DNA of 64,000 nucleotides from JAPOXR01 sp965219635 (GTDB taxonomy: Bacteria > Pseudomonadota > Alphaproteobacteria > Rhodobacterales > Rhodobacteraceae), in contig OZ244783.1 in assembly GCA_965219635.1 (NCBI GenBank), positions 930,001-994,000 on the forward strand. The letters are read 5' to 3'. The notes below the pieces were generated by a model. The model was not told the origin of the DNA. It worked only from the letters and a program-made list of their open reading frames with translations, and ran no database searches. Shown piece after piece: positions 1-8,150 of this stretch. Positions within the stretch are counted from its first letter, which is position 1. Every line of letters starts with the position of its first letter. The position numbers and the translations under genes are program-made.

Positions 1-287
1 TGCCGCAGTTTGAGCGTCGCCAGGCCGACGATGATCGCGCCTATGCCGGAGGCAATCATTGCTCCTAACAGGCCGACCGCAAGGGGCAGGTCGAACCCCC
101 CGAATACGGCCTCGCGAGGCGGCCCGGTGAGTATTGCAGTCGTGTAGGCGCCGATGGCAACAAAGCCTGCGACCCCGGCATTAAAGAGTCCGGTGAAACC
201 CCATTGCAGGTTCAACCCGAGTACTGCGATGCCGAATATCAGCGACAATATGAGAAAGAAGACCAGGTAGGAGACAAGGCCGATCAT
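1..287 (-). CDS. livM: Branched-chain amino acid ABC transporter permease, LivM type (partial)
   Basis: This is the first 95 codons of a LivM-type inner-membrane permease; the rest lies beyond the left edge of the window. The visible part starts MIGLVSYLVFFL and holds two to three hydrophobic segments, with the sequence NLQWGFTGLFNAG around residues 25-37, which matches the conserved N-terminal region of LivM permeases. Its ATG overlaps the livH stop codon by four bases (ATGA), so the two are translationally coupled. In the family, LivM pairs with LivH to form the channel for branched-chain or related amino acids. The substrate cannot be read from this fragment, and the periplasmic binding protein is not in the window. 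Confidence 0.85.
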   Translation of the reverse strand, partial: MIGLVSYLVFFLILSLIFGIAVLGLNLQWGFTGLFNAGVAGFVAIGAYTTAILTGPPREAVFGGFDLPLAVGLLGAMIASGIGAIIVGLATLKLR

Positions 288-1195
288 CGAACGCGCTCCC
301 CGAAAATGCCGCCAGGCCTGAAATACAGGATCACAAGGATCAGCAGGAATGGGATCGCCGGCTTGTAGGTGGTCGGAATGATCATCACCGAGAGATTTTC
401 AGACAACCCGACGATCAGACCGCCGACCACTGCTCCGTAGAGGCTTCCGACTCCGCCGAGAATTGCTGCGGCAAAGAGAGGCAAGATCAAACCGAAGCCG
501 AGCTCGGGGCGGAGCTGGACCGTCATGCCGTAAAGTACGCCGCCCAGCGCAGCACCGGAGGCGCCAATGACCCAAACCCAGACAACAATCCGGTCGACAT
601 TGACGCCGCTGACCCGCGCAAGATCCGGAACTTCAGCGATACCGCGCATGGCGATGCCTGTCCGGCTGCGCGTCATGAACAGGTGCAATGCAATGACCAC
701 GATGATCGTTAGAAACAGCAGGAAGACCTGGTCGGGCATCACCCGCACATTGCCCGGCAACAGGATCGCGAACTGCAGCGTATTTGAATAGTAGATTGGA
801 TCCGATCCCCAGATCAGCACCACAAGGTGACGGAGGATCAGCGCAACGCCGAAGCTGGCGAATACCATTGTCATGTGACCGGCCGCCCGGCTGAGCCGCT
901 CGAATACAAAGCGGTGCAGCAGAAGCGCAACGATTGCCGTGACCGCGCAAGCGCAGGGCAGGGCAAGAAGGAGAGGGAGGCCGAAGGAAAATGGCCCAAT
1001 CTTCAAGTCGAAGACGCCACCGAAGCTCGAAAAGAACGCGACGAAGATCAGTGCGCTGTACGCGCCCCATGTCAGGAGTTCCGAGTGTGAGAAGTTGGCA
1101 AACCTCAGAATCCTCATCGTGAAGCTCAGGCCGATTGCTCCCAGTGAGACAATCGTTCCGCTGAGAATGCCGTCTGCAATGTGCTGCAGGATCAT
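284..1195 (-). CDS. livH: Branched-chain amino acid ABC transporter permease LivH
   Basis: This encodes a 303-residue, very hydrophobic inner-membrane permease of the LivH family, the partner of LivM. It has about eight predicted membrane segments. The family signatures are visible: an early SLGAIGLSFTMRILRFANFSHSE block (residues about 17-39) and a late GGVGSLYGAVVGGLIVGLSE block (about 246-265), which resembles the LivH loop that contacts the ATPases. The length is normal for the family. The start overlaps the livF stop by four bases and the end overlaps the livM start by four bases, so the gene sits inside a coupled operon. The transported substrate is likely a hydrophobic or aromatic amino acid given the neighbouring catabolic genes, but that is inference. 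Confidence 0.93.
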   Translation of the reverse strand: MILQHIADGILSGTIVSLGAIGLSFTMRILRFANFSHSELLTWGAYSALIFVAFFSSFGGVFDLKIGPFSFGLPLLLALPCACAVTAIVALLLHRFVFERLSRAAGHMTMVFASFGVALILRHLVVLIWGSDPIYYSNTLQFAILLPGNVRVMPDQVFLLFLTIIVVIALHLFMTRSRTGIAMRGIAEVPDLARVSGVNVDRIVVWVWVIGASGAALGGVLYGMTVQLRPELGFGLILPLFAAAILGGVGSLYGAVVGGLIVGLSENLSVMIIPTTYKPAIPFLLILVILYFRPGGIFGERVR

Positions 1196-1944
1196 CGGGA
1201 CCCTCGCAAGGCATCTTCTCCCGGCCGGACTCCAAGAAATATCATTCCGACCTCCTTGCTGCTCAGCAGTTCTGATGATGGCCCGTCCAGGCGGTTCTGC
1301 CCTTCGGCAAGGACATATCCCCGGCCGGATATCCTGAGCGCCGCCTTGGCATTCTGCTCGACCATGAGCACGGAAGCGCCGCCCCGGACAAGACCTTGTA
1401 CGACCTCGAAGAACTCCTTTGCCGCCATGGGTGAAAGGCCCGCAGTGGGCTCGTCAAGGAGCATGAGGCTGGGCTTTGTCAGAAGAGCGCGGGCCAGTGC
1501 AAGTATCTGCCGCTGTCCGCCAGACAGGATACCCGCCTTCTCACGCCTGCGTTCGGCAAGTACCGGGTACATTGAGTAAATTTCATCGATCCGCTGTCGC
1601 GCCAGAGCCTTGGTCAACGGCGCGCTGCCCATGACGAGGTTCTCGTGTATGGTCAAGGTCGCGAACACATTGCCTGTCTGTGGAACAAGGCCTACTCCCT
1701 CTGCCGCGAGCTGGTGCGCAGCTACACCCGTGATATCGCGCCCATCCATGCTGATTGATCCGGAGGACATGCGGACAAGTCCCGCAATCGCCTTGATCAA
1801 TGTTGACTTGCCGGCGCCGTTTGGCCCGATGATTGCGACGATCTCACCTTTGTTCACATGTATGGTGACACCATGAATGATGGGCAGGTCAGGGAGATAT
1901 CCCGCGACAACTGAATCTACCTGAAGTGCCCGAACTTCGTTCAT
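1192..1944 (-). CDS. livF: Branched-chain amino acid ABC transporter ATPase LivF
   Basis: This is a 250-residue ATP-binding subunit of the LivF type. The Walker A motif GPNGAGKST is at about residues 39-47, the signature LSGGQRQ is at about 139-145 and the Walker B/D-loop region ends in LMLLDEPTAGL. LivF together with LivG powers the LivHM permease at the cytoplasmic face. It overlaps livG upstream and livH downstream by four bases each, which supports one polycistronic message. The C-terminal end (GVRPGEDALRGSR) is slightly longer than in many LivF proteins, and nothing else is unusual. Confidence 0.93.
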   Translation of the reverse strand: MNEVRALQVDSVVAGYLPDLPIIHGVTIHVNKGEIVAIIGPNGAGKSTLIKAIAGLVRMSSGSISMDGRDITGVAAHQLAAEGVGLVPQTGNVFATLTIHENLVMGSAPLTKALARQRIDEIYSMYPVLAERRREKAGILSGGQRQILALARALLTKPSLMLLDEPTAGLSPMAAKEFFEVVQGLVRGGASVLMVEQNAKAALRISGRGYVLAEGQNRLDGPSSELLSSKEVGMIFLGVRPGEDALRGSR

Positions 1945-2717
1945 GGGAGGTCACCCAGATAGGCGTCCAGCACTGCCGGATCGCCGCGGACCGCAGCTGC
2001 GGCGCCCTCATAGATCAGTTTGCCGTTCGCCATGACCAGAATGGGATCGCAAATCGACATCACCACATCCATGTTGTGCTCAATGATCAGAAACGTATGC
2101 CCGCGTTCGTTCAATTCCTGAATCTTCTCTACCAGCGTCATCATCAACGAGGGGTTTATGCCCGCCGCAGGCTCGTCCAGCAAAATGATTTTTGGCTCGG
2201 CCATCAGCACGCGTGCCAGTTCCAGGAGTTTCAGCTGGCCGCCGGACAGGGTACTGGCCTGGTCGGAGCGGACCTTGGTCAATCCGCAGAATTCGATAAT
2301 CTCCTCTGCCTGGGCCCGTCCGGTGCGTTCTTCCCGCAACACTGAACCGGACCGGAACCAGTTGTTCCAGAACCGCTCACCGGACTGTCCCAGAGGCACC
2401 AGCATGACATTTTCCAGAACCGACATTTCGGGGAAAGGCCGTGGAATCTGAAACGTCCGCGCCAGCCCCTCCGCAAAGATCCGGTGCGGTGTGCGGTTCT
2501 GGATAGGAACAGTGTCGAGCAGGACTGTTCCGGAATCCGCTTCAAGGAAGCCGGCCATCGTGTTGAACAGCGTAGTCTTGCCAGCCCCGTTGGGCCCGAT
2601 CAGTCCACCAATGACACCGCGCTGAAGGCTGAACGTGATCGAGTCCACGGCGGTGAAGCCACCAAATCTCTTCGAGATCCCGTGTACTTCCAGGAGAGGC
2701 GCCAGTGCCATGCTCAT
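1941..2717 (-). CDS. livG: Branched-chain amino acid ABC transporter ATPase LivG
   Basis: This is a 258-residue ATPase of the LivG type. Walker A (GPNGAGKTTLFN) is at about residues 41-52, the signature motif LSGGQLKLLELARVL is near 158-172 and the Walker B segment IILLDEPAAGINPS follows. The AAGINP form of the D-loop is typical of LivG rather than LivF. Translation probably starts at the ATG that overlaps the aldo/keto reductase stop codon by four bases; a second ATG two codons later is also possible. It is the second gene of the operon and partners LivF. Confidence 0.93.
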   Translation of the reverse strand: MSMALAPLLEVHGISKRFGGFTAVDSITFSLQRGVIGGLIGPNGAGKTTLFNTMAGFLEADSGTVLLDTVPIQNRTPHRIFAEGLARTFQIPRPFPEMSVLENVMLVPLGQSGERFWNNWFRSGSVLREERTGRAQAEEIIEFCGLTKVRSDQASTLSGGQLKLLELARVLMAEPKIILLDEPAAGINPSLMMTLVEKIQELNERGHTFLIIEHNMDVVMSICDPILVMANGKLIYEGAAAAVRGDPAVLDAYLGDLP

Positions 2718-3853
2718 TCCGTGCCCGGGACCGGTGCGGAACCGGCCGGCGGCATCCTGTGGTCTCCCTTGTTGAGATTGTACTTCATGATCTGGCTGTG
2801 CCTGCCGGTGGCGTCGCGTTCAAGGCCGTATACCGGGCCGAAGGGACCGGTGCACTGGCTCAGAATTTCTTCGATATGGCTCCGGTCCCTTACATCAAGC
2901 CGGATTTCCAGGGAATGGAGTGTCTGTTGCAGTCGGTCGGCGTAGCGAGAGCCGATGATGATTGCGTCAATGTCCTGACTGCCAAGCACCCAGCACATGG
3001 CAATTGTCGAAACATCGGTCCCGTGCCTTCCGGCTATGGCCTTCAGCGCTGCAAGCAGGCTCTGGAACAGGTCCCAACCGCCGAATTCTTCGATGATCAG
3101 GCGGTACTTGACCAGGGAGCGGTTTGAGTGCTCGAAACCGGGATCGGCTTGTCCCAGCCAGGCATCTCCCAAAAATCCCCCGGCAAGGACACCATAGGCA
3201 AACAGCTTGACGTTTTTGCGGCGGGCAAGATCTGCAAACTTCCCCGACGGGCGGCGGTCAAGCAGCGAATATTGGACCTGCGCCGTTGCCACATCTGCAA
3301 TCCCGCAGAGTTGGCCCAGATGGTGCCCGTCGAAATTGGTGACCCCGATCAGATTTATCTTCCCCTTTTCCTGAAGCGTGCGCAGATACCCCATCGCAAC
3401 CTGGCACCCGGCAACCTCGTAGTCCCACCAATGAAACTGAACCAGGTCGAGCCGGTCAACGCCAAGGCGCATCAGCGACCGGTCAATTCCGGCCTCAATG
3501 TCCTTCAGGCCAAGGGTTGCCAGGGAGTCACGATCGGGGACACACTTGGTATGCACCTTCAGTTCGGACAGCGCCGCCTCCCCGCATCTGCGATGAAGCT
3601 CCTTGCGAAAACGGCCGATCATCTCCTCGACACCGGAATAGATGTCGGCACAGTCGAATGTGTTGATGCCGGCTTCGAGGAAACTGAACATGTCGTTCAC
3701 GGCGCGGCAGGCACTCACCGGACCATGATCCCCCGAAAGCTGCCAGCCACCCTTGATGATTGCGGATATCTGGTAACCTGGGCGGATCTGTATCAAAGGA
3801 ACCGGTCCGGCATTGGCCGAAGACGCCAAGCCCGCTGCCAGACTTTGATCCAT
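2714..3853 (-). CDS. Aldo/keto reductase
   Basis: This is a 379-residue aldo/keto reductase, a cytosolic NAD(P)H-dependent carbonyl reductase with a TIM-barrel fold. The catalytic tetrad is visible: Asp67 and Tyr72 (FDCADIYSG), Lys103 (HTKCVP) and His141 (QFHWWDY). A nucleotide-binding C-terminal part carries IIGSRYADRLQQT. I chose the ATG at 3853 because AAGGTG lies eight bases upstream. The frame is open further, to 4018, but that extension would run into the divergent gene and has no family similarity that I can see. It is the first gene of the liv operon, overlapping livG by four bases, so it may act on a metabolite of the imported compound. The substrate is unknown. Confidence 0.88.
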   Translation of the reverse strand: MDQSLAAGLASSANAGPVPLIQIRPGYQISAIIKGGWQLSGDHGPVSACRAVNDMFSFLEAGINTFDCADIYSGVEEMIGRFRKELHRRCGEAALSELKVHTKCVPDRDSLATLGLKDIEAGIDRSLMRLGVDRLDLVQFHWWDYEVAGCQVAMGYLRTLQEKGKINLIGVTNFDGHHLGQLCGIADVATAQVQYSLLDRRPSGKFADLARRKNVKLFAYGVLAGGFLGDAWLGQADPGFEHSNRSLVKYRLIIEEFGGWDLFQSLLAALKAIAGRHGTDVSTIAMCWVLGSQDIDAIIIGSRYADRLQQTLHSLEIRLDVRDRSHIEEILSQCTGPFGPVYGLERDATGRHSQIMKYNLNKGDHRMPPAGSAPVPGTE

Positions 3854-3995
3854 GTCTTTGTCACCTTGCATTGCAGGCGGGACCATAGCCGAACAAGCGG
3901 TGCTGGCCAGCCCTGTTTCGCTCGCAAGGCATGATGGACCGGAATTGGTTCTTGCAGTAACCTTGTGAAAGGTCTCGTCTTCAGGGAGCCAAGGC

Positions 3996-5996
3996 TTGCC
4001 AATCACCAGCCAGCACAAGGGCTACTTTCTCTATCACTCGATCGGAATGTACCCTGGAAAGGAGCAGGAACTGGCGGAGGCCGCCGCAGAGTTTGCGACA
4101 GTATGGGCAGCCCCGAACGACAAGCAATGGGGTTATGCACTGCTCCGCAGGCAGGACTTCATCGATTATTGGCGGCGCATCATCAATGCCCCCAAGGGAT
4201 CCACAACCACCTGCGACAGTGTCACCGATGGCGTATACCGGCTTTTGCGTTCGCTTCCTGAAGGCATGTTGCGGAACAAACGGGTTCTGGTCGCCGCAGA
4301 CTGCTTCCCGTCTCTGCATTTCCTGCTGGCCGGGCTTGCGCCGAAAATGGGTTTCATCCTCGACACAGTTCCTCTCAGCGAAGGCAAGCCATGGGTCAGC
4401 GCCGAGGATTTCATGGAGCGATGGGGCCGCGATGTCGCTTTGGCGTTGCTTACTTGGGTAACTTCGACGGCTTCGGCGCGGACCGATCTGGCGCCGCTCG
4501 TTGCGCACGGGCGCGAAATGGGCAGCATGATCGGTGTCGACATCACCCAGGCCGCAGGCCTGATTCCCTTCGATGCCATGAGTCCCAAGGTGGATTTCGT
4601 CGTTTCCACGAGCCTCAAGTGGATGTGCGGAACCCCCGGCGCCGGCATGCTGTATGTCGACAAACCGCTGGTCCTTGAGTTGGAGCCGGAGGGGAGGGGC
4701 TGGTTTTCCCAGAACAACCCGTTTTCATGGCACCTGGACAGGTTCGAATACGCGCCCGACATACGCCGCTTCGATGGTGGCACTCCCGGCTCGGTTGCCG
4801 CGATAGCCTCGCTTCCTGCGCTCCGTTGGCATGCCGGTCAGGATCACTCCGCATTGGCTGCGCGGAACCGGCGCCTGGTCGACAAGATAATTGCCAGAGC
4901 AGATGCGCTGGATCTCCCCCTGCATTCACCGCGGGAGGCGTCCATGCGCGGTGGTTCCGTCATGTTGCGTTTTCCAGACAAGCCGGAGGCATCAGCTGTG
5001 GTTGGCGCTCTCGGCGTCGAGGGATATTCGGTCGATTTCCGAGGGCCTTTGGTCAGGCTTTCGCCTGGCAACATGACAGCGGCCGAGTCCATTGATGCCG
5101 TTTTTGACATTGCCGATGAGGTGCTAACCCGCCGCCGGCGGCGGCTTGCCGGGCGCTTCCGGTCAACCGACGACATTTCAGGGGAGGGCCGAATGTCACC
5201 CACCGAAACTCTGGGCGCGCTGGGCGCGATGCTGCTTTCTGGCAAGGTCAGGATCGTTGATTGCAGCGCCGTTTTGGGGCCCGATACGCCGATCCTGCGG
5301 CTACCCACCGATTTTGCCAAGAACACGCCGAAGGTCGAAGTGCACAAGATCAGCGAGTATGACTCGGACGGTCCTTTCTTTGCCTGGAACTGGATGGTGC
5401 TTGGCGAACATTCTGGAACCCACTTCGACGCACCTCATCACTGGATTTCCGGCAAGGACTTTGCTGACGGCTATACCGATACACTCGATGTCCAGCGCCT
5501 GATGGCGCCTGTCAATGTGATCGACTGTACCCGGCAGGCTGCCGAAGACCCGGACTTTCTGCTCACCGCAGCGCATGTAAAGGCCTGGGAGGCCGAACAC
5601 GGTGAGATATTGCCGGGGGAATGGGTCGTCATGCGTACCGATTGGGACAAGCGATCCCATGACGAGGAACTGTTTCTGAATGAGGATCCGGATCCTTACG
5701 AGGATGGATCGCACAGTCCCGGGCCTGATACAGATTGTATAGATTACCTTCTGTCAAAGGGCATCGTCGGCTGGGGGAGCCAGTGCATTGGCACGGATGC
5801 AGGCATGGCTGGCAAGTTCTCGCCTCCGTTCCCGGCTCACAACTTTCTGCACCGTGACAACTGCTTCGGATTGGCATCGCTGACCAATCTTGACCAACTG
5901 CCGCCGAAGGGAGCCATATTGATTGCCGCGCCCTTGAAGATAGAGAAAGGCACAGGTTCCCCCATTCGCGCACTGGCGCTTGTGCCTGAAAGCTGA
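3996..5996 (+). CDS. Kynureninase-like PLP enzyme fused to a kynurenine-formamidase-like cyclase
   Basis: This 666-residue protein joins two enzymes. Residues 1 to about 380 form a class V PLP-dependent domain that resembles kynureninase: Asp182 in GVDITQAAG, the probable PLP Lys208 in STSLKWMCGTPGAG, and a C-terminal block (RGGSVMLRF, then DFRGPLVRLSPGN) like the end of kynureninases. A basic linker (RRRRRLAGRFR, residues 379-389) follows. Residues about 405-666 form a cyclase-family domain with the metal motif HSGTHFDAPHHW (His472, His476, Asp478, His482), as in KynB-type formamidases. Together they could turn N-formylkynurenine into anthranilate and alanine, but substrate assignment is inference. 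I chose the TTG start at 3996 because AGGGAG lies seven bases upstream. It is divergent from the aldo/keto reductase and six bases ahead of iorA. Confidence 0.85.
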   Translation: MPITSQHKGYFLYHSIGMYPGKEQELAEAAAEFATVWAAPNDKQWGYALLRRQDFIDYWRRIINAPKGSTTTCDSVTDGVYRLLRSLPEGMLRNKRVLVAADCFPSLHFLLAGLAPKMGFILDTVPLSEGKPWVSAEDFMERWGRDVALALLTWVTSTASARTDLAPLVAHGREMGSMIGVDITQAAGLIPFDAMSPKVDFVVSTSLKWMCGTPGAGMLYVDKPLVLELEPEGRGWFSQNNPFSWHLDRFEYAPDIRRFDGGTPGSVAAIASLPALRWHAGQDHSALAARNRRLVDKIIARADALDLPLHSPREASMRGGSVMLRFPDKPEASAVVGALGVEGYSVDFRGPLVRLSPGNMTAAESIDAVFDIADEVLTRRRRRLAGRFRSTDDISGEGRMSPTETLGALGAMLLSGKVRIVDCSAVLGPDTPILRLPTDFAKNTPKVEVHKISEYDSDGPFFAWNWMVLGEHSGTHFDAPHHWISGKDFADGYTDTLDVQRLMAPVNVIDCTRQAAEDPDFLLTAAHVKAWEAEHGEILPGEWVVMRTDWDKRSHDEELFLNEDPDPYEDGSHSPGPDTDCIDYLLSKGIVGWGSQCIGTDAGMAGKFSPPFPAHNFLHRDNCFGLASLTNLDQLPPKGAILIAAPLKIEKGTGSPIRALALVPES

Positions 5997-6002
5997 GACC
6001 GA

Positions 6003-8150
6003 ATGGCGGAACGTTCATTCAAGACCGAAGTCGAGCAACTGCGGCTCGGCACTGGTCAGACCTTTGCCGGTGAAGGCATTCTGGCAATCACCAAAGCGTT
6101 GCTGGAGTCCGGCGTCGGATATGTCGGCGGTTATCAGGGCGCGCCGATTTCGCACTTGATGGACGTCCTGTCCGATGCCCAGGAACTGCTCGAAGAGTTG
6201 GGAGTGCGCTTTGAGGCCAGCGCATCAGAGGCAGCCGCCACTGCAATGCTGGCAGCCTCTGTTCACTATCCCATCCGTGGCGCCGTGACCTTCAAGGGCG
6301 CCGTTGGCGTCAATGTCGCGTCGGACGCATTGGCAAACCTGTCCTCGTCCGGGGTTTGTGGCGGAGCCATGATCATAGTTGGAGAGGACTACGGCGAAGG
6401 CTCCTCGATCATGCAGGAACGCAGCCATGCCTTCGCCATGAAGTCGCAGTTCTGGCTGCTTGATCCTCGCCCAAACCTTCCTTCCATAGTTGAAGCCGTC
6501 AAGCAGGGATTCGAGTTGTCAGAGGCATCGAATACCCCGGTGATGCTGATGGTCAGGATCCGGTCCTGTCATTTGACAGGCCAGTTCGAGACCTCCGGCA
6601 ATGTGCGTCCTGCACTCAGTGTCAGGGATGCGCTTGCCCAGCCCCGCAAGGACTTCAACCGCGTGGTTCTGCCGCCCATGTCCTATGTCCATGAAAAGGA
6701 GAAGGTCGAACAGCGTTGGCCGGCAGCGGAGGACTTTATCATCCGGAACCGGTTGAACGAGCAATTCGGACCCCAATCCGGCCCGGTTGGGATCGTGTTG
6801 CAGGGTGGCATGTATAACGGGGTGATACGCGCACTGCAGCGGCTGGGGTTGGCTGATCTATATGGTAGCACAAGCATTCCGCTCCATGTCCTGAATGTAA
6901 CCTATCCGCTGATCGGAACCGAAATCCTCAAGTTTGCCGAAGGCAAGAATGCACTTTTGGTGGTTGAGGAGGGGCAGCCCGATTTCATTGAGCAGTCGAT
7001 CGGTTCAATTCTGTACAAGGCCGGGCTCCAAATCCCGCTTTCCGGCAAGGATGTCTTGCCGATGGCAGGAGAATACACCGGACAGGTCATGTTCGATGGA
7101 GTTTCTGCATTCCTGCAAAAAGCCGCACCCGGGCTTTTGCATGATAATTCCGATATGGCGGACCAGCCTGCTTCCAAGGTTCCAGACCTGTCTAGTACGG
7201 TGCCAATACGTCCTCCGGGATTTTGCACTGGTTGCCCGGAGCGGCCGATCTTTGCTGCCCTCAAGATAGTCCAGCAGGAACTCGGCGAGCACCAGATAAC
7301 AGGCGATATCGGCTGCCACCTCTTTGCTGCTCTGCCACCATTCGAGGTCGGTGGTTCCACCATGGGCTACGGCCTCGGGCCAGCCTCCAATGCCGCCTTC
7401 GATGGAGGAGGCCGCAAACGCGCCATCTCGATCCTTGGAGATGGAGGATTCTGGCATAACGGACTCGCTTCCTCGATCGGAAACATGGTTTTCAACCGGT
7501 CTGACAGTGTGGCTGTGATCGTCGACAACTTCTACTCAGCGGCAACCGGCGGACAGGATGTCCTGTCAAGCCGCGCAAGCAGTCCGACCAGGTCGACCAA
7601 CAACTCCATCAGTGCCGCAGTCAGGGGCATCGGTGTGAAGTGGGTCAGGGAGATTGACAGGACCTACGACGTTCCGAAAATGTGCGAGGTGTTCCGCGAG
7701 GCGCTGACTACCGATTTTGATGGCCCGAAAGTCATCATCGCATCATCGGAATGTATGCTGAATCGGCAACGCCGGGAGAAGCCGTTCCAGGCTGAATCGA
7801 TCAGGGCCGGACGCAGGACCGAATTGCCGCGATTTGGAGTTGATGAAGACATATGCACAGGCGACCACGCCTGCATCCGGCTGTCAGGTTGCCCGTCTCT
7901 GTCTCTCAAGGTTCTGGATGATCCTCTCAGGGACGATCCGGTGGCGCATATTGATCATACGTGTGTTGGGTGCGGAAATTGCGGTGAAGTAGCCGACGCT
8001 GCGGTGCTTTGCCCAAGTTTTTACCGCGTCGATAGTGTGCACAATCCGGGAGGGCTGGAGCGGTTGGGATCGGCACTTTGCAAGTCAGTGATCGGTTGGC
8101 TGCAAGCGCGTCGCGACCGGAGGTCACTTCGCTTCGACGGTCTCCAATGA
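6003..8150 (+). CDS. iorA: Indolepyruvate:ferredoxin oxidoreductase, alpha subunit
   Basis: This is a 715-residue IorA-type subunit. It has an N-terminal pyrimidine-binding/transketolase-like region (GEGILAITKALLESGVGYVGG), a thiamine diphosphate site with GDGGFWHNG near residue 480 followed by VDNFYSAATGG, and a C-terminal ferredoxin-like region. The latter has two cysteine groups, CTGDHACIRLSGCP and CVGCGNCGEVADAAVLCP, for two iron-sulfur clusters. The family oxidatively decarboxylates arylpyruvates, such as indolepyruvate from tryptophan, to aryl-acetyl-CoA with reduction of ferredoxin. The stop overlaps the iorB start (ATGA), as expected for an obligate heteromer. The neighbouring kynureninase-like fusion points to aromatic amino-acid breakdown. 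Assignment to the family is firm; the precise 2-oxoacid is not. Confidence 0.92.
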   Translation: MAERSFKTEVEQLRLGTGQTFAGEGILAITKALLESGVGYVGGYQGAPISHLMDVLSDAQELLEELGVRFEASASEAAATAMLAASVHYPIRGAVTFKGAVGVNVASDALANLSSSGVCGGAMIIVGEDYGEGSSIMQERSHAFAMKSQFWLLDPRPNLPSIVEAVKQGFELSEASNTPVMLMVRIRSCHLTGQFETSGNVRPALSVRDALAQPRKDFNRVVLPPMSYVHEKEKVEQRWPAAEDFIIRNRLNEQFGPQSGPVGIVLQGGMYNGVIRALQRLGLADLYGSTSIPLHVLNVTYPLIGTEILKFAEGKNALLVVEEGQPDFIEQSIGSILYKAGLQIPLSGKDVLPMAGEYTGQVMFDGVSAFLQKAAPGLLHDNSDMADQPASKVPDLSSTVPIRPPGFCTGCPERPIFAALKIVQQELGEHQITGDIGCHLFAALPPFEVGGSTMGYGLGPASNAAFDGGGRKRAISILGDGGFWHNGLASSIGNMVFNRSDSVAVIVDNFYSAATGGQDVLSSRASSPTRSTNNSISAAVRGIGVKWVREIDRTYDVPKMCEVFREALTTDFDGPKVIIASSECMLNRQRREKPFQAESIRAGRRTELPRFGVDEDICTGDHACIRLSGCPSLSLKVLDDPLRDDPVAHIDHTCVGCGNCGEVADAAVLCPSFYRVDSVHNPGGLERLGSALCKSVIGWLQARRDRRSLRFDGLQ

